DNA of 64,000 bases, from NCBI GenBank assembly GCA_030429565.1, contig JAUIFE010000002.1:620001-684000 (forward strand). The letters run 5' to 3'. Under the pieces are notes generated by a model. That model was not told the DNA's origin. It made no database searches and saw only the letters and a list, made by a program, of their open reading frames with translations. The DNA is from Holophagae bacterium (GTDB taxonomy: Bacteria > Acidobacteriota > Holophagae > Acanthopleuribacterales > Acanthopleuribacteraceae). The position numbers and the translations under genes were made by a program. Below, in pieces: positions 52,079 through 61,782 of the stretch; the stretch's first letter is position 1; each line of letters opens with the position of its first letter.

Positions 52079-54868
52079 TCAGCGTTTGGTGCGTTTGTCG
52101 GCAACCTGTTTGGCTTTCGATAAGACGTCGGCCAAATTAGCCGGCGCGGGTGCCGGATTGGCAGAAGGCGCCTGATGGTTCACGGTTGGCGCGGCAGCTT
52201 CGGACGCCGACCTGCGTTTTTCTTGGTGACGAGGTGTTTTTGTTGTCACGGTGTCGGCTTCGGCCGTTGTGTTGTGGTCGTGCGCGGAGATTGCGGCACG
52301 GCGGCGCGGCAGGCGGGCCGTCAAGGCCAGGCGTCGTTCGGCCACCTCTAGTAGCAGCAACAGCAGCGCCGCCATAAGCCAATAGGGTCGCAAATCACGA
52401 TAGCCTTCACCCAAGGGCACCTCGTCCCAAATACCGCTGGGACTCAGGCGCTCGCGACCCGCGCTGTGCATCGCCAGATCGGTCAAGGTGCGTGCCCCTT
52501 TGAGGCTGTCGTCCGGGGTGTATTCGGGCGAATACGGCAAGGTGACCGGTGCCAAACGCCAACTGCGATCATCGCCGAAATCCACCGTCGGCAAAACCGT
52601 TTCCTCGCTGTGAATCGTCTGTTGGACCACCAGCTCGTGGGGGCTTTCCCATTGGAAACGGAGTGTTTCGCGTTTGGGTTCACTGCCCGATCGTTCGTGG
52701 AGTAAATGCAGGCGTGGACGCACCGAAAAGGGATCGCGCTTGCGTTGGGGATCGAGGTGGAGTCGGGTCGTTAATAAACCGTTGTGCCAGGTGCTGGTCG
52801 CGACACTGTTTCCTGGCAACGTTTGACCACTGCCGCCGACCCAGCGTGCCAGCGAGGCAAAGAAGGTTCCGTAATCGCGCCACTGTGCCAGCCCACCGCT
52901 GTACGGGCCGGCCGCCTGGCCCGTAAAAGTCATCACCCGACCGCTACCTGCATACCACCAGGCCAGCAACGGTGCTTTGTTGTCGTCTTCACTCAGCAAA
53001 CCGCTTTGTGCTTCGTCGCGCGGGTACACCAAGTTATAACCACCCAATTGTGGGGCGGCCGACCACTGAAAGGTGCTCAAACCCTGCATCAGCGGGGTAA
53101 AACGCGTGCTTGTCGCTTCCTCGACAAACGAGGAGCGCGCCACCACGAAGGTGTCTTGCGCGAAAATGCGTGGCAGGGAACCGGCGTCGTGGGTGAAGTA
53201 GACGCGGCCGTTGCCGAGGGTCGCGATTTCTTTGAGCAGTTCGGCATCGCTGTCTTGGTCGGTGCCAAGCGCCACCACGCTGACGGTGATTTTGGCGGCG
53301 CGCAACTTTTCCAGCAGCTCGCGATAAGCGCCTGGCGCTTCGGCATCGGCCGCGTCGGCAAACAAAATAATGTGGCGAATGTCGCGGTCGGCGGTTTGAA
53401 TCATCCGCGCCGCTTTTTCCAACGCTTCGTAAACGAAAATGCCGCCGCCGCCCGATTCGACCGCGCGAATGCGTTGGGCCATGTGGTTTTTGTTTTTGAC
53501 CGGTTGCAGGTTCAGCACCAAATGGGCTTCGCTGTCGACCGCGTAGTGACCATATAAATCCATTGGTGACAAGAGCTTGACGACTTCTGCCGAAGCCAAG
53601 TTGGCCAGATCCATTTTGGTGCGACCGGCGTCGGCCGCTGCGCTCATGCTGCCCGACCGATCCAGCGTCACCACCATCGCCATTTGGTGTTTGCGTTGTT
53701 CCTTGCGCAATTCCATTGAGACCGGCAGCACCGGATCAAGCGGTGATTGGTAATAACCGCCGATGCCAAACGTGTTTTTTCCGCCGAGCATGAGCAGGCC
53801 GCCGCCCGCGTCGCGTATCCAGGCCGCCAACAGGGCGGCGAAGGGATCACCCAAATCATTGGCGAGCACGTCATCGATTATGACCGCTGCGTATCCAGAG
53901 AGCTTGCCCAGCGAGGGTTCATAATACTTGGGATCGACACTGTCGACGGTCAAACCACTGGCGCGCAGTGACTGGGCCAAGGTTCCCTGTGGTGCGTAAG
54001 TTAAGTGAAGTAAGGGTTTTGGTGCGGCAACCGCGAGTAGGAAGTCGGCTTGGTTGTTTTCTGGGCGCGCATCACTTTGCGTCGGCGTAATCGTCAATCG
54101 GTAGGCGTGGTTGCCGCTTTCAGGCGCCAAGTCGCGCAGCAGCAGGCGGTTGGTGCCCGCGCGCAATGAGCGTTCGCCGGCGGCGACCAGTTCTTGGCCG
54201 CGTTCCAGACGGAATAGAACTTTTTGCGGATGGGCTGCTTTCAGCCAGGCATGCACCAAAAAGCCTTCGCCGGGACCCAAACTGTTGGGGGCCTCCACCC
54301 GTTGAATGGCCACGCTGTCGCTTTGGGTCATCCCTTGGTGGAAGACGTCGACGGCAATACCGCGTCCGGCCAGCCGTTGCGCGGCCGCGTTGGGATCCTT
54401 GCCCGTCCAGAACCCGTCCGACATGACCAGAACGCGGCCCGCGCCTTTTTCGTCGATGAGGTTGCCGGCCAAATGGAGGGCGGCCTCGAGATTGGAACCC
54501 TCGGCGCCGGGCGGTGCGGAGAAGGTGGGCGGTTGGGCGTCGGCAAAACCTTCGGCAAAAGCCTGATTGTCAAACCCGACCAAGGCCAAACGGGTGCGTC
54601 GCGACGGTCGCTGGGCGTGTATTTGGCGCAGCCATTCGTTTTGGCGGGCATCGCTGTCGGCGGGCATCGACGCGCTGCGGTCGCAAACCACGACCAAGGT
54701 GCCTTCCTGATTGGGAAGCAAGCGGCGTGGGCCGGCGAGGAGAACCAGCATGACCAACAGCAGCGCGAGCCGTAACCAGAACAAAGGCAAACGGCGGCGA
54801 AAGGCCCAGAAAGCAAGCGCGCCCAAGGGCACAATAAAAGCCAGCCACAGCGGTTGCAGCAAAATCAT
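52079..54868 (-). CDS. Large membrane protein with VWA domains and a glutamine-amidotransferase-like middle (929 aa)
   Basis: Two N-terminal membrane segments (PLWLAFIVPLGALAFWAF, RLALLLVMLVLLAG) are followed by a VWA-like region with VVVCDRSASM. A middle region has the AAVIIDDVLANDLG / GGGLLMLGGKNTFGIGGY pattern of class-I glutamine-amidotransferase-like domains in such proteins. A second VWA has a full MIDAS motif, VTLDRSGSMS. A last membrane segment (YWLMAALLLLLLEVAERRL) precedes a charged tail. The ATG overlaps the upstream VWA gene stop by 4 bp. This is the final gene of the MoxR operon. Related Bat-type or YfbK-type proteins act at the envelope with MoxR ATPases as metal-ion-dependent adhesion or chaperone partners; a specific substrate is unknown. 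Confidence 0.85.
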   Translation of the reverse strand: MILLQPLWLAFIVPLGALAFWAFRRRLPLFWLRLALLLVMLVLLAGPRRLLPNQEGTLVVVCDRSASMPADSDARQNEWLRQIHAQRPSRRTRLALVGFDNQAFAEGFADAQPPTFSAPPGAEGSNLEAALHLAGNLIDEKGAGRVLVMSDGFWTGKDPNAAAQRLAGRGIAVDVFHQGMTQSDSVAIQRVEAPNSLGPGEGFLVHAWLKAAHPQKVLFRLERGQELVAAGERSLRAGTNRLLLRDLAPESGNHAYRLTITPTQSDARPENNQADFLLAVAAPKPLLHLTYAPQGTLAQSLRASGLTVDSVDPKYYEPSLGKLSGYAAVIIDDVLANDLGDPFAALLAAWIRDAGGGLLMLGGKNTFGIGGYYQSPLDPVLPVSMELRKEQRKHQMAMVVTLDRSGSMSAAADAGRTKMDLANLASAEVVKLLSPMDLYGHYAVDSEAHLVLNLQPVKNKNHMAQRIRAVESGGGGIFVYEALEKAARMIQTADRDIRHIILFADAADAEAPGAYRELLEKLRAAKITVSVVALGTDQDSDAELLKEIATLGNGRVYFTHDAGSLPRIFAQDTFVVARSSFVEEATSTRFTPLMQGLSTFQWSAAPQLGGYNLVYPRDEAQSGLLSEDDNKAPLLAWWYAGSGRVMTFTGQAAGPYSGGLAQWRDYGTFFASLARWVGGSGQTLPGNSVATSTWHNGLLTTRLHLDPQRKRDPFSVRPRLHLLHERSGSEPKRETLRFQWESPHELVVQQTIHSEETVLPTVDFGDDRSWRLAPVTLPYSPEYTPDDSLKGARTLTDLAMHSAGRERLSPSGIWDEVPLGEGYRDLRPYWLMAALLLLLLEVAERRLALTARLPRRRAAISAHDHNTTAEADTVTTKTPRHQEKRRSASEAAAPTVNHQAPSANPAPAPANLADVLSKAKQVADKRTKR

Positions 54869-56622
54869 GCGGCCACCTCCACTTGGCGCCGGCTAAGCAC
54901 GAGGTGCAGGGCGAGCAACAGCAGGGCCGCCGCCAATAGCCAGGGCGTCAGGTCAGCTTCGGTTAGGTCCGTCGTGGTAGGTGACCAGGTGCCCCAGGCC
55001 CCCGTCGCCGCCCGCCGCAGGTCCGATTCTTCGCGACGCATCAGGTTAACGGCTAGGGCTGTTTCAGCGCGCACGCCGTCGCGGGTCGTTGCTTCGACAC
55101 GATAGCGGCCGGGTCGTGACGTGGGTAAATCGAGGGTGGCCGTCTTGGGCGGCAGGTCTTGGCGTTCACCGTCCTCGTGGTGCAAAACCAGCGTTTCCGT
55201 GTCGCTTGCCACGCGCCACGTGACCGGTTGGCCGATGCGCGCATTGACGACGGCTGTTCCCGGTAATTGTGCGCGTCGCAACCGCACCAAGTTGTCGAAC
55301 AATATCGGCCAATTGGGCGATTGGTCCAAATTGCCGATGTCGGGATCGATTTGCAGGAAAAAGTGTTGGCTTGCGCCGACCGGCTCGTGGCCCAGCAGGA
55401 CCACATTGCCGACCGTGATCAGGGGTCGTCCGGGTACGTTGGTGGTGCCCGCCGCCCACAAGCTGCCCGCTAAGTTCAAGCCCTCGGTGATCGCATGGCC
55501 GCGATCCATAACAAAGGGACCCTGATACACGCGTGCATGGCTGGGACGTTCGATTTGGAGACGCCAAGCCGCCGCGCCAAACGCCGGTGCTTGATCCGCC
55601 GCGCTGATCACCAGGTGTGGGTTTTCGGCGCTGAGCTGGACCGAATCCGTCGCTTTCAAGGCGCGTGCCACGGTCGCCTGCAGGTTTTTGTCGTCCAAGC
55701 GCAGCGCCACTCGAATTTGGCGTTGCGGTGCGCGCAGCAGTTGAACCTGATTGTCCGCCGCCAAGCCGTCTTGCGGTAGGGTTAAACGAATGGACGGGGC
55801 ATTGCCGTTGACGGTTAGCCGATGAGCGATCAGCTCGCCCGGCTCGCCTTCGAGGCGAATCCGTTTGATCTGACCGTCGTCCAGTTCCAGTTCAAATGCA
55901 CCGCCGTCACCGTTTTGCATGACTTCAAAAAGTATTTCGGCGCTTTCGCCGTTGTCGGCGCGTACGGCATTGGCAAAGGCGCGGTTGGCGACCGGTGCCC
56001 CGAAACTCAGGTGGCGAACATTGGTCTCCAATGGTGGGTCGGCGGCATGGTCACTCAAAATTAAGAATCGGGCTCGTTCGCCGCCAATGCGGCGGGCCAA
56101 CGCCAGCGCCGCCGCTAGATCGGCGTCAGAGGCACGGCAGGGCCAAGCCGAGGCGACCCGCGTCGATGCGCCGGTCGCGGTAAACAAATGGGGCTCCAGG
56201 TCCAGCAGGCGTGGGGTTTCACCGGCGGCGATAAAGTAAACCGCGCGATAGGATTCCTCGCGCAAGAGGTCGGCTAAGGCGGTTAAAGCGCGTTGTCTGG
56301 CGCTGCCGTTCACCCCTTCGGCTTGCATGGAAAAAGAATCGTCGAGGATCACGGCCAGCAGCGGGTTGTCGTCGGCGCTGAGCCGGCGCGGTCCTGCGGC
56401 GGCCAGCACCAACAGCACCAAAATCAGTATTTCTAAGGGAAGTAACCAGTTGCGATCAAATTGTTTCGGTTTGGCGCCCGCGCGTGGGACAACATCGGCC
56501 AAGTGCCACAAAAACAGGCTGGAAACCTGTTGCGGGCGGACGCGGCCGACAAAAAAGTAACAGGCGACCAAGGGCGCGAGCGCGGCCAGCGCCCACAGAA
56601 ATTGGGGAAACACAAAACTCAA
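54865..56622 (-). CDS. BatA-type membrane protein with VWA-like domain (585 aa, TTG start)
   Basis: The open frame extends to 56952, but its first 110 codons overlap the DUF58 gene and read as nonsense. TTG at 56622 has AAGGAG 6 nt upstream and yields LSFVFPQFLWALAALAPLVACYFF, the usual BatA-family N-terminal anchor. A VWA-like domain follows with LAVILDDSFSMQ, a partial MIDAS. Downstream is an extracytoplasmic region and a C-terminal anchor (PWLLAAALLLLALHLVL). The stop overlaps the next gene by 4 bp. It likely works with the MoxR ATPase and DUF58 protein of the same operon at the membrane. Confidence 0.83.
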   Translation of the reverse strand: MSFVFPQFLWALAALAPLVACYFFVGRVRPQQVSSLFLWHLADVVPRAGAKPKQFDRNWLLPLEILILVLLVLAAAGPRRLSADDNPLLAVILDDSFSMQAEGVNGSARQRALTALADLLREESYRAVYFIAAGETPRLLDLEPHLFTATGASTRVASAWPCRASDADLAAALALARRIGGERARFLILSDHAADPPLETNVRHLSFGAPVANRAFANAVRADNGESAEILFEVMQNGDGGAFELELDDGQIKRIRLEGEPGELIAHRLTVNGNAPSIRLTLPQDGLAADNQVQLLRAPQRQIRVALRLDDKNLQATVARALKATDSVQLSAENPHLVISAADQAPAFGAAAWRLQIERPSHARVYQGPFVMDRGHAITEGLNLAGSLWAAGTTNVPGRPLITVGNVVLLGHEPVGASQHFFLQIDPDIGNLDQSPNWPILFDNLVRLRRAQLPGTAVVNARIGQPVTWRVASDTETLVLHHEDGERQDLPPKTATLDLPTSRPGRYRVEATTRDGVRAETALAVNLMRREESDLRRAATGAWGTWSPTTTDLTEADLTPWLLAAALLLLALHLVLSRRQVEVAA

Positions 56623-56665
56623 AGGCGCGCTCCTTGGTTTGCGGTGGGACCGGGTTGCGGGCGAC

Positions 56666-57544
56666 TCATGTGCCACTCCGCACGTGCAGCAATTCGCGTA
56701 ACAGCTCGGGCGGCACCTTGCGATCCTGCCATTGCGTGTCGGCGTCGACGGCGACGAAGACCACACCGAAACGACGTGCGGTGTCGCGCCACAAGGCTTG
56801 GTGGCGTAGCAGCGCCGCACGGTAACGCTCGATTTGGGCGCGGTCCAAGGCGACCTCGTGGGCGACACCGCTCTCGGCGTCGACCAATCGCCACTTGCCG
56901 CCGTGGTCCGGTGCCAAATCACGGTGAGCCAGCACTTGTAAAACGGCGGCACCGGCGGCGTCGCGGGCGAGGTTGCGCAAAATCGGGGTTGGGTCGCCCT
57001 GCCACATGAGGTCGGAAATCAAAAAGCGCAAACCGCCGCCGTGGAATTTGGGCTGGTGTTGAAAGGCCAAATCAGGGGAGCGTGTTTCGTCAAACCAGGC
57101 GGCTTGCCAACTGGGCGGTAGGCCGCCGCCGGTTAAACGGGTCAGGCTGTTGCCCGCCAGCCAGGGCGTACAGCGAAAGCCGGAATTGAGCGCACAGCCC
57201 GCCAGAAAAGCGCAAAAGGCGAGCGCCGACTGGGCTTTGTGGCTGGCGTCGAGGTTCATGGAGCGCGAGTTATCAAGCACCACATCGACGTGGGGCGTGA
57301 CCTCCTCGTGAAAGCGTTTAATCGTCAGGCGGTCGCTGCGCGCATAAGCCGACCAATCGATATGGCGCAAGTCATCGCCAGGCTGGTAATCGCGGAAGTC
57401 TTTGTATTCCAGAGAACTGCCTTGCTTTTGGCCGAGGTGGTAGCCGGCTTGGCCACGCACTTGACGGCGCGGTAAGGCAAAGGTGAAACCGGCCGAATCG
57501 TTGAGGCCGCGTGTAAGTGCTTGCCGCCAGAGGTCGTTTTGCAT
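56666..57544 (-). CDS. DUF58-domain protein (292 aa)
   Basis: The family core is clear: GSSLEYKDFRDYQPGDDLRHIDW followed by ARSDRLTIKRFHEE and a VWA-like strand DVVLDNSRSM. DUF58 proteins are standard partners of MoxR ATPases and VWA membrane proteins. ATG at 57544 begins 3 nt after the permease stop, with GAGGACGG upstream. Cytoplasmic, with no signal peptide. Biochemical role unknown across the family. Confidence 0.92.
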   Translation of the reverse strand: MQNDLWRQALTRGLNDSAGFTFALPRRQVRGQAGYHLGQKQGSSLEYKDFRDYQPGDDLRHIDWSAYARSDRLTIKRFHEEVTPHVDVVLDNSRSMNLDASHKAQSALAFCAFLAGCALNSGFRCTPWLAGNSLTRLTGGGLPPSWQAAWFDETRSPDLAFQHQPKFHGGGLRFLISDLMWQGDPTPILRNLARDAAGAAVLQVLAHRDLAPDHGGKWRLVDAESGVAHEVALDRAQIERYRAALLRHQALWRDTARRFGVVFVAVDADTQWQDRKVPPELLRELLHVRSGT

Positions 57545-57547
57545 CGG

Positions 57548-59011
57548 TTACCGTCCTCGTCGCGGCGGTGGAAAGGAACAGGTCGCTTTTTCAGGTTCGG
57601 GTCGCTTAAAGGTGCGCAAGGTGCGGGTCAAGGTGGCGACCTGGGCGGCGACCGCCAGCGAGCACAACAGGCCGCTCACAGCCAAAAGAAAGTCGCGATG
57701 TCGGTAGTTGTCGAGCCCGAACGGGTTCAAAACAAACACCAAACTGTGTTCCCACAGATCGCGACCCGATGAGAACATGACGCCGAGGGTCCAGGGTAAA
57801 AACATGCCGAAGCCGCAGAGCACCAGGGCAAACAACCAGTTCCAGCGCTGAGAGAAGGTGTTGCCAAAAAGACGGCGGCGCAAACCAAAGGCCAGCAGGC
57901 CGTAGAATTGGAAGTACCACACCGATCCCAGGGCGGTCTCAAAGAAGTTGTCGTTAAAGCGAAAGTTGTCGTGGGCGACCACGGCCAACAAGGCGGGGCA
58001 ACAGACCAGCCACGACCAAATCAGCGCGGGCATGGGGCCGCTGAAAAAGGGAAACAGCAGCAAACGCTTGAGCCTGCTTTTGGGCAATTTGGCGAGCAGG
58101 CGGCGGTGGTGATCCTCGCTTTCGCACATGCCGACGGCAAATCCGCCCAAGCCGATTAGGAGCACCAAAAACACGACGGGTTCGTAATCGTTGGGTGAAA
58201 GTTTATAGGCGCCGACAGCCAGAAAAATCAGGCTCAGTAAAAAGAAATAGAGGCGGGGGGCAAAGACGGGATTGTGGTAGGGGCTTTTGAAAAACGCGGT
58301 GTTCATCAAAAACAAGCCGAAGCAAAAACCACTGGTTATGAGCATGCCGATCAAGAGCGGGTTACCGCCCCGGCCTAGGTAAAACGAATGCCACCCGCTG
58401 TTCAAAACCTCGTTAAACAAGGCGAAGGACATGCCGCAAATGCCGAAGGTCCAAAAAACGAAACCGGCGCCCAGCAACAGTTTCATAAATAGCGGCGTCG
58501 GCATGGAGCCGACAAAAACCGCGGCCTGCAGCACGAAAACACTAAGCCAAAACAGTAAACCAATCAGCACCAGAATCGACAGGACGTCGACACCTCGTAA
58601 GAAGTAGGTCAGGGTCAAAAAGGGCGTGGCGGCGCAAATGAACAACAGCGCAACCATGGCCGATGAGACCAGCTTCCCGGTGACGATGCGGGTCGGTGAT
58701 AGGGTTGAGACGAAAAGTAAGTCCATATTCTCGCGCTCGCGTTCCAGGGCCGAACGCACGCCGAACAAAATGGGAATCAGGATTAGGCAGACGACGGAGA
58801 GAATTGAGAACACGATTTGCGCCAGTTCTTTACCGGAAATATTGTCTGACATGGTTACCGCTTCGGTGGTGAGCAGGACCATTAAAAACAGCATCAGGCC
58901 GATGGTGATAAAACGGCCGCGTACCGCTTGGCGCAGTTCACGTACCACGATGGGATTGATGTGGTCGTTGAGGTGGTACCACCCCGCTCGAAATCGCTGT
59001 ATCCCGCTCAA
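57548..59011 (-). CDS. ABC-2-type transporter permease (487 aa, TTG start)
   Basis: The start is TTG at 59011 behind a strong SD (GAGGAGG, about 5 nt). The N-terminal pattern DHINPIVVRELRQAVRGRF and then GVRSALERERENMDLLFVSTLSPTRIVTGK is typical of ABC-2 permeases of the gliding/Cu-processing kind. About ten or more hydrophobic segments follow. It lies 14 bp downstream of the ATPase gene and should form one transporter with it. Substrate unknown; the joint operon with MoxR and VWA proteins suggests an envelope-related cargo. Confidence 0.88.
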   Translation of the reverse strand: MSGIQRFRAGWYHLNDHINPIVVRELRQAVRGRFITIGLMLFLMVLLTTEAVTMSDNISGKELAQIVFSILSVVCLILIPILFGVRSALERERENMDLLFVSTLSPTRIVTGKLVSSAMVALLFICAATPFLTLTYFLRGVDVLSILVLIGLLFWLSVFVLQAAVFVGSMPTPLFMKLLLGAGFVFWTFGICGMSFALFNEVLNSGWHSFYLGRGGNPLLIGMLITSGFCFGLFLMNTAFFKSPYHNPVFAPRLYFFLLSLIFLAVGAYKLSPNDYEPVVFLVLLIGLGGFAVGMCESEDHHRRLLAKLPKSRLKRLLLFPFFSGPMPALIWSWLVCCPALLAVVAHDNFRFNDNFFETALGSVWYFQFYGLLAFGLRRRLFGNTFSQRWNWLFALVLCGFGMFLPWTLGVMFSSGRDLWEHSLVFVLNPFGLDNYRHRDFLLAVSGLLCSLAVAAQVATLTRTLRTFKRPEPEKATCSFPPPRRGR

Positions 59012-59026
59012 GGGTTCCTCCTCGCG

Positions 59027-59956
59027 TTACTGCACGCGGTCGCGTGTTATGGCCATGAACATGTCTTCCAAGCCGGCACGACGGCGGCGGCATTCATGGA
59101 CCGCGACACCTTGTGCCAATAAATGCCGGAGTAGGGCGGTGACGATGCCGGGTTCCTCGCGAAGCTGGACCTCGACCTCGTTTTTGACGACTTGGCATTC
59201 TTCCACGGCCGGGAAGGCCACGCATTGTTGGTACAAGGCTCCGACCTCGCCCTCGGCTGCCAAACAGTAACGCAGCGTGGCGTGATGGCTCTGCAGAAGT
59301 TGATCGAGCGTGCCTGCCTGCAATAAACGGCCCTGTTCAATCATGACCGTGCCGTCGCAGATTTCGGTGAGTTCGCCGAGGATGTGTGAACTGATGAACA
59401 GGGTTTTGCCCTGTTGGGCGAGGGCCAGAATCAGTTCGCGTAATTCGATGCGGGCCTTGGGGTCCAAACCGGCGGCCGGCTCGTCCAGAATCAAGAATTG
59501 CGGGTCTTGCACCAGCGCACGCGCCAAACTCACGCGTTGTTTCATGCCCTTCGACAGGCCCGCCAGCACTTTGTTGCGGATTGGTGCCACGCCGGTAAAG
59601 GCTTCGATGGCACTGAGTGTGTTGTTGCGATCGTGGCGGCGCAGGCCCTGAATGCGTGCGAAAAAGTCCAGGTACTCCGCAATGGTCATGTCGCGGTGTG
59701 CCGGCAGCGAATCCGGCATGAACCCAATCAGTGGTCGCACGCGGTCCGGTTCGCGCACTACCGAATAACCGTCGATGAAGACGTCGCCCGACGTTGGTAA
59801 ATCAAGCGTGGCCATAATGCGCATGGTCGTGGTTTTGCCCGCGCCGTTCGGGCCGACAAACCCATAAATTTTGCCGGATTCAATCGTAAAACTGAGGTCG
59901 TCAACCGCCCGCGTATCGCCGAATTCGCGTACCAAATGGTGCACTTCTATTCTCAT
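59027..59956 (-). CDS. ABC transporter ATP-binding protein (309 aa)
   Basis: Walker A GPNGAGKTTT, Q-loop region IGFMPDSL, signature LSKGMKQRVSLARAL, Walker B FLILDEPAAGLDP and switch His in FISSHILGE are all intact. A C-terminal regulatory extension of about 90 residues is of the ABC-2/gliding-type ATPases. The ATG overlaps the stop of the upstream gene (ATGA) with GGGGGA before it. It powers the adjacent permease. Confidence 0.95.
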   Translation of the reverse strand: MRIEVHHLVREFGDTRAVDDLSFTIESGKIYGFVGPNGAGKTTTMRIMATLDLPTSGDVFIDGYSVVREPDRVRPLIGFMPDSLPAHRDMTIAEYLDFFARIQGLRRHDRNNTLSAIEAFTGVAPIRNKVLAGLSKGMKQRVSLARALVQDPQFLILDEPAAGLDPKARIELRELILALAQQGKTLFISSHILGELTEICDGTVMIEQGRLLQAGTLDQLLQSHHATLRYCLAAEGEVGALYQQCVAFPAVEECQVVKNEVEVQLREEPGIVTALLRHLLAQGVAVHECRRRRAGLEDMFMAITRDRVQ

Positions 59957-61782
59957 GGCTTGTCCCCCAAGCGACCAAACAGCAAGCAGCGTTCATTGCG
60001 GATCAGCGAACCTGGCAACGGGTTCTCAAGGTAGGCGCCGCCCTCCAAAAAGGCCAAGTATTGGTTGGGGGCTAGCTGTGTTTTTTTATCTGTCTGAAAG
60101 AAGCGTCGCCAGTGTTCGGCGGTCGCCGTCCACAGCACATTGTCTGCTTTGCTGAAGGGATCGTGGTCGCGTTGGGTCCAAACTTGGGTGCCGGATTCGG
60201 CCGGCTCAAGCACCTTCTCGGCGCCTGCCGCCAAGTGTTGGGTGCCAAAGATTTGGCCGGCTTGGTTGCACACCAAGACGTTGCTGAGATCGGCACCGAA
60301 GCCGTTGGTCACCGTTGGGATGCCGCGCTCGTCAAAGCGAACCGCCAAGCGTTCGCCGAGCGGGTAACGGCCGCGTTCTTGATAATGGAAGGGGATTCGT
60401 GGCGAGAGCCAGCCGCGCTGCAACCACAGGCCACTGTTGAGGTCGATGCTTTTTTTGGTCAGGTAATTGTTCCCGCCGAAATAGATTTCGTTGCGACCGG
60501 AGAACCTTAAACCACTGCGATTGGCGATCGGTAAATACACCGCGCTGGTGGCCCAGGTCATCACTTCGTCGCGCTGGTGGTCCAGCACCACAAAGGCTTC
60601 GCTGCGTTTGGTCGGCGTAATCCCTTCCGAAACCAAAGCGGCGACGACGAGAATCAGCGTAGCCGCCGCCGACAAAATCGGCACCGTGAAAAACAACCAC
60701 ACGCGACGGTCGATTTTAATCAGGAACCACAGATTGAGGGGACCGATACATAAAACCATGATGATCAACAAGGCAATGAAGGTGCGGTGGGGCACGCTGA
60801 GGTGGCTGATCACGGGGAACGACTGATTGCGATCAAGCGCATGCAATTCCTGACTGCCCCAAAAATGGGCGCGTGAAATAACGAAGTCCACCACGGACAT
60901 CCACTTGGTTTTGGCGTTGGGATCGCTGGTGATGCTCAGCGGCGCCGCGACCGCCATGCCAAAATCAATCCGACGGGTGTTGACGATGTTTGATGACGAC
61001 AGTGCGATCGGAAAATCATCCGGCCAGGTGTCGTCTGCCGTCTCCTCAAGCATTATCAGACAGCCGCCGAGGCGCATGTATTGGCCGAGTGCCCGTTTTT
61101 GTGCGGGACGTAGCGCCGTCCACTGGCTTTCATTGACAACCACCATGTCCCAAGCGGTGTAGGCGACCCAGTTATCCGAAAATAAACGCGCGTCGCCTTC
61201 GCTGCGGTGCACGTACTTGGGATTGGTGGCGTGTTTGAGGTGGGTGCTCAAGTCACTGCGCAATTCACCCAGCCCGCCAATTTGGTTAAAGGCATTTTCA
61301 AACAGGGTTGCGCGCGCTGCGTCGGTGCTCATGCTGAACGCCGTCACCCAAACCGGCAAAAAGCTCTCGTAATTGGTGAAGCTGCGCGAGCGTGAGATGC
61401 TGACCAAATCGTCGCGCATTTCCCCGTTGACCATAAAGCGTACCTGATGCGGCATGGGCAACCAGGCCGGCAGAAGGTGGCGAGCACGGCGCGATTCCTG
61501 CGGACCAAGGACGAAATCTTGGCGTACCGTGAAGGGGCTGTCGCGCCAGTGATCCGCATAACCGCCCATGTAGAACACCGACAGTTGTACTTCCTGGTTG
61601 CGTTCGTTCGCGATTTGCAGTGCCACCTCGAAATAACCGTGTGGACTTTCGGCGCGTTCCGGGTATTCGACACTGATCGTCACCTCTTTGAGGTAGACCA
61701 ATTTTGGGGCGGCTTCAGGATAGGGCGTTATCAGCAAGCACAGCAACGCCGGTAGTATTGGTCGGAGCCCGAGCCACTTCAT
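59953..61782 (-). CDS. Membrane-anchored protein of unknown function (609 aa)
   Basis: Not recognised at family level. A signal peptide (LRPILPALLCLLITPYPEAAP) starts the protein. About 330 extracytoplasmic residues with beta-rich character follow, including a stretch GGCLIMLEETADDTWP that resembles the glutamine-amidotransferase-like folds in similar operons. Two adjacent membrane segments (FIALLIIMVLCIGPLNLWFLI and LFFTVPILSAAATLILVVAALV) precede a further soluble C-terminal region of about 210 residues. It overlaps the moxR stop (ATGA) and the next gene's start, so it is firmly in the operon. By position it takes the place of a BatB/D-type envelope component. Confidence 0.75.
   Translation of the reverse strand: MKWLGLRPILPALLCLLITPYPEAAPKLVYLKEVTISVEYPERAESPHGYFEVALQIANERNQEVQLSVFYMGGYADHWRDSPFTVRQDFVLGPQESRRARHLLPAWLPMPHQVRFMVNGEMRDDLVSISRSRSFTNYESFLPVWVTAFSMSTDAARATLFENAFNQIGGLGELRSDLSTHLKHATNPKYVHRSEGDARLFSDNWVAYTAWDMVVVNESQWTALRPAQKRALGQYMRLGGCLIMLEETADDTWPDDFPIALSSSNIVNTRRIDFGMAVAAPLSITSDPNAKTKWMSVVDFVISRAHFWGSQELHALDRNQSFPVISHLSVPHRTFIALLIIMVLCIGPLNLWFLIKIDRRVWLFFTVPILSAAATLILVVAALVSEGITPTKRSEAFVVLDHQRDEVMTWATSAVYLPIANRSGLRFSGRNEIYFGGNNYLTKKSIDLNSGLWLQRGWLSPRIPFHYQERGRYPLGERLAVRFDERGIPTVTNGFGADLSNVLVCNQAGQIFGTQHLAAGAEKVLEPAESGTQVWTQRDHDPFSKADNVLWTATAEHWRRFFQTDKKTQLAPNQYLAFLEGGAYLENPLPGSLIRNERCLLFGRLGDKP

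Noticed and set aside
56623-56952. Longer N-terminus for the BatA-type protein (start at 56952)
   Set aside because: The extra 110 codons lie antiphase over the DUF58 gene and give Cys/Arg/Ser-rich nonsense. TTG at 56622 has a strong SD and starts the family's membrane anchor.
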